Assembly (NCBI GenBank): GCA_050248955.1
Contig: JBFWRK010000001.1
Coordinates: forward strand, 124,001-188,000
Direction of reading: 5' to 3'
DNA: 64,000 nucleotides
DNA from: JBFWRK01 sp050248955
GTDB taxonomy: Bacteria > Actinomycetota > Acidimicrobiia > Acidimicrobiales > Ilumatobacteraceae
The number at the start of each line of letters is the position of its first letter. Within the stretch, counting starts at the first letter, position 1. A program made the position numbers and the translations under genes. The notes under the pieces were generated by a model. It saw only the letters and a list, made by a program, of their open reading frames with translations. It had not been told where the DNA came from and searched no databases. Of the stretch, positions 16,230-22,501 are shown piece by piece.

Positions 16230-17060
16230 TCAGGCGCGCATGGCGTCGCGCAGCTCGCGATAGCCGATGAGGATCGCGCCGTGCTCGTCGAGCAGGTCGC
16301 GCAGCGTGCGGTCGCGCACGACGAGGTCGTGGTCGTCGATCCAGCCGTCTGCCTGATCGCTCATCGCCCGCACCTCCGGCGTGTCGATCACCGGCTGGAC
16401 GTGGATCTCCGTCACGCCGGGTTCGAGCGAGCGCACGGCGGCGTAGACGCGCTCGCGGCTGCCTGCCCGCCAGTCGTGATCGAAGTGATCGGGGAAGAAG
16501 ATGCCCTCGTCCGCGGCGAGCTTGCGGAAGGGGAACCCTGCCGCCGTCTCGGTGATCGTGCTCGGCAGCCTGATCGGGAGGCGGAACTCGACGGCGAGCT
16601 CGAGGTAGACGCCGAAGAACTCGGGTCGCAGCGTGATCGCCGTGAGATGGGGCGTCATGTGCGTGACGTCGAAGCCCCATGCCACCGCTCGCTCGACCTG
16701 CACCCGGCACTCCCGGAAGACCTCTTCTGGATCGGCGTGCTCCCACAGGTCGTCGATCGTGCGCGGGAACCCCTGCTCGCCCGAGAGCAAGCTCGGCGCG
16801 TGCGTGAGCGGACCGAAGCGGTAGAACTCGTGCTCGCAGTTCAGCGTGAGGTGGACACCGATGTCCTCCCCTTCGTACATCGACGCGGCATGGCGCGCCC
16901 ATGGTGCCGGCACCATGATCGACGCGCACGTCGCGACGCCGTTGCGCAACGCGTCGTACACGCCGAGGTTCGCGGCGTGGCACGAACCGAGGTCGTCGCA
17001 GTTGATGATGACGAGCCGATCTTCGGGGCCGTAGCCGAGCCGTTCTGCGAGCTGCGTCAC
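16230..17060 (-). CDS. ChbG/HpnK-family (YdjC) carbohydrate deacetylase
   Basis: A 276-residue metal-dependent deacetylase: LVIINCDDLGSCHAANLG (metal DD at about residue 20), GVHLTLNCEH (His), DVTHMTPHLTAITLRPEFF (HxxxH-like) and EIHVQPVID. YdjC proteins remove acetyl groups from N-acetylated oligosaccharides or hopanoid sugars; the substrate here is unknown. The GTG at 17058-17060 places the start 10 bases after the nuclease stop and just ahead of the fold. Confidence 0.85.
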   Translation of the reverse strand: MTQLAERLGYGPEDRLVIINCDDLGSCHAANLGVYDALRNGVATCASIMVPAPWARHAASMYEGEDIGVHLTLNCEHEFYRFGPLTHAPSLLSGEQGFPRTIDDLWEHADPEEVFRECRVQVERAVAWGFDVTHMTPHLTAITLRPEFFGVYLELAVEFRLPIRLPSTITETAAGFPFRKLAADEGIFFPDHFDHDWRAGSRERVYAAVRSLEPGVTEIHVQPVIDTPEVRAMSDQADGWIDDHDLVVRDRTLRDLLDEHGAILIGYRELRDAMRA

Positions 17061-17070
17061 CGGGTGCACG

Positions 17071-17589
17071 CTATCCCGCCGCGCAGGCGGACCACAGCCC
17101 TCGATCGGCCGCCTCGGCATCTCGCGCCGCCTGCACGAACTCGTCGACATGGGCGACGTTCGGCGGGATCGTCAACGGCTGCGCGTAGCCCTGGCGGACG
17201 ACCTCGACGTTGACGAACAACGCGTCGTCAGCGCGGATCACGTAGCCGAGCAGGCGGCCATAGTCGTCGCGCGCCTCGACGTCGCGCTCCACCCGGACGG
17301 GCGTGTCCGCTGGCAGGAGCGAGCTGGTGAAGTCCGCAGCCTCCTTGCCGAAGCACTCGACGGGGCTGTCCGGCTTCACGCTCTCCGGTGTGTCGATGCC
17401 GATGAGCCGGACACGCTCCTCGGCCCCATCGAAGCGCACGACGACGGTGTCGCCGTCCACGACGCGTTCGACGATCCCGTTGGCCACGACGCCGCCGGGA
17501 GCAGGGGTCGGCAGCGGGGCTGGCGTCCGGTTCGACGAGCAGGCGCTGAGGGCCGTGAGGCCGACGGTGACGAGCAGTCCGTACCGCAC
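17071..17589 (-). CDS. Thermonuclease-family (SNase) lipoprotein
   Basis: A 172-residue exported protein: lipobox ALSAC (Cys about residue 17), proline-rich linker, then the staphylococcal-nuclease OB fold with VERVVDGDTVVVRFDG, RVRLIGIDTPES (catalytic Arg/Asp region), DDYGRLLGYV and DRGLW. Ca-dependent degradation of extracellular DNA/RNA is the family activity. It starts at GTG only 23 bases from the divergent mtnA start, so the two promoters must overlap. Confidence 0.9.
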   Translation of the reverse strand: MRYGLLVTVGLTALSACSSNRTPAPLPTPAPGGVVANGIVERVVDGDTVVVRFDGAEERVRLIGIDTPESVKPDSPVECFGKEAADFTSSLLPADTPVRVERDVEARDDYGRLLGYVIRADDALFVNVEVVRQGYAQPLTIPPNVAHVDEFVQAARDAEAADRGLWSACAAG

Positions 17590-17599
17590 CGGTCCGTTC

Positions 17600-17605
17600 T
17601 ACAGT
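17600..17605 (+). promoter_or_regulatory. -10 hexamer TACAGT, mtnA
   Basis: Ends 7 nt before the mtnA ATG. It overlaps by two bases a TAGAAC element on the other strand (17596-17601) that sits 6 nt before the nuclease GTG. Confidence 0.5.
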
Positions 17606-17612
17606 CGGATCG

Positions 17613-18647
17613 ATGGGAACGGCGCGGCGCCGCACGATCTGGTGGGACGACGCCGGCGCCGTCCTCGTGATCGACCAACGACGGTTGCCGCACGCCGACG
17701 AAGCAGCGCGTTGGACGTCGGTCGACGACGCCGTTCGTGGCATCGCGGCGATGCAGGTGCGAGGTGCGCCGTTGATCGGTGTCGCCGCGGCGCACGGGAT
17801 CGCGCTTGCCATGATCGCCGACGACTCCGACCGGTCGCTCCTCACGGCCGGTGCGGCACTGTGCGCGACGCGCCCGACCGCGGTGAACCTGCAGTGGGCG
17901 GTGCAGCGCATGACCGACGCGCTGAGGCCCCTCGCGCCCGCCGATCGAGCGAGTGCGGCGCGCCGCCTGGCGACCGAGCTCGCCGATGAGGACGCGGCGA
18001 TGTGCCGTGCCATCGGCGCGGTGGGCCTGCGACTGTTCGAGGCGATGCACGAGCGGACCGGTCGTCCCGTGCAGGTGCTGACGCACTGCAACGCGGGATG
18101 GCTGGCCTGTGTCGAGTGGGGAACTGCAACGGCGCCGGTGTACCTCGCCCACGAGCGCGGACTGCCGCTGCACGTGTGGGTCAGCGAGACCCGGCCGCGG
18201 AACCAGGGTGCCTCGCTCACCGCGTGGGAGCTCGGCGACGCGGGTGTGCCGCACACGCTCGTCGTCGACAACGCCGCCGCCCACCTGATGGCGACAGGAG
18301 CCGTGGACTGCGTCGTCGTCGGCGCTGACCGCGTCGCCGAGAACGGCGACGTCGCGAACAAGATCGGCACCTGCTTGAAGGCGTACGCCGCAGCAGTGCA
18401 CGGCGTGCCGTTCCACGTCGCCGTGCCGTGGTCGTCGGTGGACTGGTCGTGCCCGGACGGATCAGCGATACCGATCGAAGAACGCAGCCCGGACGAGGTC
18501 CTCCAGATCGCAGGACATCGGCTCGCACCGGAGACGACGCCGGCCCGCAACTGGGGCTTCGACGTGACCCCGGCGCGCTACGTGACGTCGTTCCTCACGC
18601 CCGACGGTGCCGTGACGCCGCCCGAGCTGGCGACGTGGCGGCCATGA
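17613..18647 (+). CDS. mtnA: S-methyl-5-thioribose-1-phosphate isomerase
   Basis: A 344-residue enzyme of eIF2B-like fold that converts methylthioribose-1-phosphate to methylthioribulose-1-phosphate. Diagnostic pieces are MQVRGAPLIGVAAAHG (substrate phosphate), LTHCNAGWLAC (catalytic Cys, about residue 155) and VVVGADRVAENGDVANKIGT (catalytic Asp, about residue 234). The stop overlaps the ATG of a class II aldolase (ATGA), linking the product directly to a candidate next enzyme. It is probably leaderless from TACAGT. Confidence 0.95.
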   Translation: MGTARRRTIWWDDAGAVLVIDQRRLPHADEAARWTSVDDAVRGIAAMQVRGAPLIGVAAAHGIALAMIADDSDRSLLTAGAALCATRPTAVNLQWAVQRMTDALRPLAPADRASAARRLATELADEDAAMCRAIGAVGLRLFEAMHERTGRPVQVLTHCNAGWLACVEWGTATAPVYLAHERGLPLHVWVSETRPRNQGASLTAWELGDAGVPHTLVVDNAAAHLMATGAVDCVVVGADRVAENGDVANKIGTCLKAYAAAVHGVPFHVAVPWSSVDWSCPDGSAIPIEERSPDEVLQIAGHRLAPETTPARNWGFDVTPARYVTSFLTPDGAVTPPELATWRP

Positions 18648-19291
18648 ACGACGGGTTGCGGGGCGACATCGTCCGGGTCGCAGCGGAGCTCGAACGGCGA
18701 GGCCTCAACCACAACAGCGCCGGCAACGTCAGCGCGCGGCTCGGCGCCGACATGCTCGTCACGCCGTCGGGCATCCCGGCGGGCGCGATGCAACCGGCCG
18801 ACATCGTGCATCTGGCGTTGGACGGCACGCCGTGGCCTGATCCGCTCGGCCGCCGACCCAGCTCGGAGTGGCGGCTCCACGCGGCGATCTACGCAGGCCG
18901 GTCCGACGTGTCGGCGATCGTGCACACGCACTCGATCGAGGCGACCGCGGCGGCATGCGTCGGTCGTCCGATCCCAGCCGTCCACTACGTCGTCGCCCGG
19001 GCTGGCGACGTCGAGATCCCGTGCGCGCCGTACGCGACGTACGGATCCGTCGAGCTCGCCGCAAACGTCGTCGGCGCGCTCGGCCGACGCGGGAGAGCGT
19101 GTCTGATGGCGAACCACGGCATGGTTGCCGTGGGTGAGTCGCTCGACGACGCGCTGACCCTGGCACACGACGTCGAGTGGCTCGCGTCCGTGCGCCGGCG
19201 CGCTCACCAGCTCGGCGTGCCGGTCGTGCTCGATCCGGACGAGATCGCCCGCGTGGCCGAACAGTTACGCGACTACGGCCAGCCGCGCTAG
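18644..19291 (+). CDS. Class II aldolase/adducin family, likely methylthioribulose-1-phosphate aldolase
   Basis: A 215-residue zinc aldolase: NHNSAGNVSAR (phosphate binding), SSEWRLHAAIY (catalytic Glu), IVHTHSIEATAAA (zinc HxH) and MANHGMVAVG (third His), as in fuculose-1-phosphate aldolase. Alone it could be a sugar-phosphate aldolase or the dehydratase MtnB. Because it is translationally coupled to mtnA and no mtnC/mtnD genes follow, the DHAP shunt, which cleaves methylthioribulose-1-P to DHAP and methylthioacetaldehyde, is the most economical reading. Confidence 0.85.
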   Translation: MNDGLRGDIVRVAAELERRGLNHNSAGNVSARLGADMLVTPSGIPAGAMQPADIVHLALDGTPWPDPLGRRPSSEWRLHAAIYAGRSDVSAIVHTHSIEATAAACVGRPIPAVHYVVARAGDVEIPCAPYATYGSVELAANVVGALGRRGRACLMANHGMVAVGESLDDALTLAHDVEWLASVRRRAHQLGVPVVLDPDEIARVAEQLRDYGQPR

Positions 19292-19314
19292 CCGTCGCCT
19301 GTAGCGCGCTGGGG

Positions 19315-20217
19315 TCAACCGGTGAGTGGCCTCGGGCCCGCGGCTCGCGACGAGAGCCACGCGCCGACGAGCAACGTCGCGCAGCCGAGCACCTCGAGCA
19401 GCTGGACCTCCTCGTTGCGCACGATCGTGCCGAGCACGAATGCGAACACCGCCTCGAGGTAGGTGATCATCGAGCTGCGCGTGGCGCCGGCGCGGGCGGT
19501 GAGCGCGAGCAGGAGCACGAAGGCGATCGCCGTGCCGCCGGAGCCGAGCACGACGTTCGCGACGAGCGAGTTGAGCCCGAACGTGCTGTCCCGCAGCCCG
19601 ACGAGCGCGAGGGGGAGGGTCATCGGCATCGAGATGAGGAGCGCCCGCCAGAACACCGGCATGCTCCCGTACTTGTGCACGAGCGGCACGGCGACGTTGA
19701 ACGCCACGCCGTACGAGATGCACGCCACGATGATGAGCACCACCCCGAGGACGCTGCTGGAGCCCTCGCCCAGCGCGGGGAGCCCGAGTACGACGATGCC
19801 GGCGGCACCGACGGCGATGCCGAGCCGGTGGATCGCTGCCGGGAGGTGGCCGTGCAGGAGCGTGGCGAGGACCGCGGTGAAGATCGGGATCGACGCGCCG
19901 AGCATGCCGGCGAGCCCGGACGAGATGTGCTGCTGCGCGATCGGGTACAGCGTCATCGGGAACGCCAGCCAGACCACGGCGAGCAGCGTGATCATCGGCC
20001 AGTCGGTCCGATCGACGGGCCGTCGCGCCGCCTTGAACACGGTCAGCGTGAGCGCGCCGATCGCGATCCGCACGAACGTGACGACTCCAGGGGCGAAGTG
20101 CTCCAACGACTCGGCGATGAGGATGAAGGAGGCGCCCCAGATGCCGGCCGAGCCGAGAACGAAGCCGTACTCCGCGACGCCGTACGCCGCGTGGTGTGAC
20201 TCGGGACGGTGGGTCAG
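19315..20217 (-). CDS. EamA/DMT-family transporter, unusual start
   Basis: A 300-residue protein with ten predicted membrane helices in two EamA halves (GSAGIWGASFILIAESL at the start, LGSGGTAIAFVLLLALTARAG in the second half). The substrate is unknown, possibly amino acids or other metabolites. There is no ATG, GTG or TTG near the expected N-terminus. The only candidate is CTG at 20215-20217, which overlaps the thiolase stop as CTGA and would be coupled to it. The next in-frame start lies deep inside the thiolase gene. Confidence 0.8.
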   Translation of the reverse strand: MTHRPESHHAAYGVAEYGFVLGSAGIWGASFILIAESLEHFAPGVVTFVRIAIGALTLTVFKAARRPVDRTDWPMITLLAVVWLAFPMTLYPIAQQHISSGLAGMLGASIPIFTAVLATLLHGHLPAAIHRLGIAVGAAGIVVLGLPALGEGSSSVLGVVLIIVACISYGVAFNVAVPLVHKYGSMPVFWRALLISMPMTLPLALVGLRDSTFGLNSLVANVVLGSGGTAIAFVLLLALTARAGATRSSMITYLEAVFAFVLGTIVRNEEVQLLEVLGCATLLVGAWLSSRAAGPRPLTG

Positions 20218-21392
20218 ATGCGCTCGATGAGCGTGCCGGTGCCGAGGCCTCCGCCGCAGCACATCGAGACGATGCCGTACCGACCGCCGGTGCGTTCGAG
20301 CTCGTACAGCGCCTTCGTGACGAGGAACGCGCCGGTCGCGCCGAGCGGATGACCGAGCGCGATCGCGCCGCCGTTCGGGTTCGTCTTCGCGAGGTCGGCG
20401 CCGGTCTCCTTCGCCCACGCGAGCACGACGGAGGCGAACGCCTCGTTGATCTCGAACGTGTCGATGTCACCGATCGACAGGTTGTTGCGCTCGAGCAGGC
20501 GCTGCGTCGCGTCGATCGGTCCGGTGAGCATGAGGACGGGATCGACGCCGACGAGGCAGGTGTCCACGATCCGGGCTCGCGGCGTGAGGCCGAGCGCAGC
20601 CGCCTTCTCCTCGGTCATCATCAGCACGGCGGACGCGCCGTCGGAGATCTGCGACGAGTTGCCCGCCGTGTGCACACCGTCCTCGCGGCCGACCGGCTTC
20701 AGGCCGGCGAGCTTCTCGAGGCTCGTGTCACGGATGCCCTCGTCCCTGGTCACGCGGTGCGTCGTGCCGGTCGGCTTGCCCTCGTCGTCCAGATCGGGCG
20801 CGTCGACCTCGACGTACTGGCCGGCGAAGCGGTCCTCGTCCCACGCCTGGGCCGCCCGCTGCTGGCTCGTGAGTCCGAAGCGGTCCGTGTCCTCGCGGGT
20901 GATGCCCCACTTCTCGGCGATGCGGTCGGCACCCTCGAACTGCGACGTCATCTCGTAGCGGGCGAAGTACGACTTCGGGATCGGCACGCCGAGGCCGAGC
21001 TTCTTGCTGCTGTTGCTGCCGATCGGGACGCGGCTCATGACCTCTACGCCGCAGGCGACGGCGGCGTCGACGACGTTCGAGCCGATGAGCGACGAGGCGA
21101 GGTTGGTCGCCTGCTGCGACGAGCCGCACTGCGTGTCCACGGTGGTTGCCGCGGTCGAGAGCGGCAGGCCGGCAGCGAGCCATGCCGTTCGGGTGATGTT
21201 GAAGGACTGCTCGCCGACCTGGCTCACGCAGCCGCCGACGACCTGGCCGACCTCCGCGGGATCGATGCCCACGCGGTCGATCAGTGCCCGCTGGACGGTG
21301 GCGAGGAGCTCGCCCGGGTGCACCGAGGAGAGGCCTCCGCCGCGGCGGCCGATCGGCGTACGGACGGCATCGATGATCACGACGTTCGACAT
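20214..21392 (-). CDS. Thiolase-family acetyl-CoA acetyltransferase
   Basis: A 392-residue thiolase. The nucleophilic Cys is in TVDTQCGSSQQA (about residue 88), the catalytic His in NPNGGAIALGHPLGATGA (about residue 350) and the second Cys in SMCCGGGLGTG near the end. It could catalyse acetoacetyl-CoA formation or the last step of beta-oxidation. The ATG at 21390-21392 has TAGGAT 7 nt upstream, favouring it over two upstream in-frame starts. Confidence 0.93.
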   Translation of the reverse strand: MSNVVIIDAVRTPIGRRGGGLSSVHPGELLATVQRALIDRVGIDPAEVGQVVGGCVSQVGEQSFNITRTAWLAAGLPLSTAATTVDTQCGSSQQATNLASSLIGSNVVDAAVACGVEVMSRVPIGSNSSKKLGLGVPIPKSYFARYEMTSQFEGADRIAEKWGITREDTDRFGLTSQQRAAQAWDEDRFAGQYVEVDAPDLDDEGKPTGTTHRVTRDEGIRDTSLEKLAGLKPVGREDGVHTAGNSSQISDGASAVLMMTEEKAAALGLTPRARIVDTCLVGVDPVLMLTGPIDATQRLLERNNLSIGDIDTFEINEAFASVVLAWAKETGADLAKTNPNGGAIALGHPLGATGAFLVTKALYELERTGGRYGIVSMCCGGGLGTGTLIERI

Positions 21393-21399
21393 GGATCCC

Positions 21400-21405
21400 A
21401 TCCTA
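21400..21405 (-). promoter_or_regulatory. -10 hexamer TAGGAT, thiolase
   Basis: Ends 7 nt before the ATG at 21392 and fixes that start among three in-frame candidates. Confidence 0.5.
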
Positions 21406-21462
21406 GGCACGACCCTTGACCCGCGGGTCAAGCCGAGGCGTCACCGCCGCTCCGGACGCGCC

Positions 21463-22248
21463 ATGCTGTCCCCGATGCCCGAGTTCATCCCGCTCCTCAC
21501 GCCACCGCCCGACCTGACGCTGCACCGGTACTTCTACGTGGTGGAGACGAAGATCTGGGAGTGCCCCGAGCCCGCTGACGGGGAGTGGGGGATGCACTTC
21601 CTCGGCCTCCTGGACGGCGTCGCCTGCTGGGGCGTCGACGTGCCGTCCGGCATCGACCCAGCCGACGGCGCGGCACTCGATCTGCGCATGCTGTACGGGC
21701 GCTCGACCGAGGTGGAGTGGAGCATCGCTGGACGCGCGGTGCAGCTCGTCGAATGGGCGCGGACGCACCGGTTCTGTGGCCGTTGTGGCACGCCGACCGA
21801 GCTCGCCCCGGGCGAGCGGGCGATGCGCTGCCCGAGCTGCGACCTGCTCTGCTACCCGCGCCTCGCCCCTGCGATCATCACGCTCGTCACGCGGGGCGCC
21901 GACGAGGTGCTGCTCGGCCGCGGTGTGCAGTTCCCGATGCCGATGTACTCATGCCTCGCGGGATTCGTCGAGCCGGGCGAGACGCTCGAACAGGCGGTCG
22001 CCCGCGAGGTGCACGAGGAGGTCGGCGTGCGCATCCGCGACATCCGTTACTGGGGCAGCCAGCCGTGGCCGTTCCCGCACTCGCTGATGCTGGGCTTCCG
22101 GGCCGAGTGGGCGAGCGGTGACATCGTCATCGACCCCACCGAGATCGCCGACGCGAGCTGGTACCACCGCGACGACCTACCGATGATCCCGCCAGGTATC
22201 TCGATCGCCCGCCGCCTGATCGACGCCTGGCTCGCCGAGTCCCCCTGA
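21463..22248 (+). CDS. nudC: NAD(+)/NADH diphosphatase, NudC type
   Basis: A 261-residue Nudix hydrolase with the NudC layout: N-terminal domain, zinc ribbon CGRCG...CPSCDLLCYPR (about residues 104-130), Nudix box GFVEPGETLEQAVAREVHEE (about residue 167) followed by VGV, and the NudC-specific SQPWPFPHS that selects NAD(H). It hydrolyses NAD(H), and in some bacteria removes NAD caps from RNA. ATG at 21463 is used; ATG at 21475 is equally possible. Confidence 0.93.
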   Translation: MLSPMPEFIPLLTPPPDLTLHRYFYVVETKIWECPEPADGEWGMHFLGLLDGVACWGVDVPSGIDPADGAALDLRMLYGRSTEVEWSIAGRAVQLVEWARTHRFCGRCGTPTELAPGERAMRCPSCDLLCYPRLAPAIITLVTRGADEVLLGRGVQFPMPMYSCLAGFVEPGETLEQAVAREVHEEVGVRIRDIRYWGSQPWPFPHSLMLGFRAEWASGDIVIDPTEIADASWYHRDDLPMIPPGISIARRLIDAWLAESP

Positions 22249-22313
22249 CCCTCGCGACCCCTTACCCCCCCGACCCCCCGACCTCCGCGTGACCCCCGTG
22301 ACCCCGAAGCGGT

Positions 22314-22346
22314 CAGAGTTCTCCACGCCAGGCGTGCAGAAGTCTG
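22314..22346. repeat. Palindromic repeat, imperfect copy
   Basis: Arms CAGAGTTCTCCACGC and GCGTGCAGAAGTCTG (2 mismatches in 15) around a 3-base loop. The same element, perfect, occurs at 44554-44586. Here it lies in the 253-base gap between nudC and the subtilisin stop. Confidence 0.55.
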
Positions 22347-22425
22347 CCCACCTCAGCGTCTGCGTCTGCGCCCGCGCCGAGGGAAGCGCCAGCGACGAGG
22401 CGCACGCGGTGCGCGGTGCGAGGAG

Positions 22426-22491
22426 GAAGCGGAGCGGACGACCAGCCCGCATGTAACGGAAGCGAAGCGGACGACGAGCCCGCATGTCACG
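22426..22491. repeat. Two tandem 33-bp units
   Basis: Units at 22426-22458 and 22459-22491 begin GAAGCGGAGCGGACGACCAG and GAAGCGAAGCGGACGACGAG and both continue through CCCGCATGT; they differ at about three positions. The array ends 10 bases before the stop codon of the secreted protease, so it is in the 3' region of that transcript. Confidence 0.6.
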
Positions 22492-22501
22492 GCGCCCGCA
22501 G

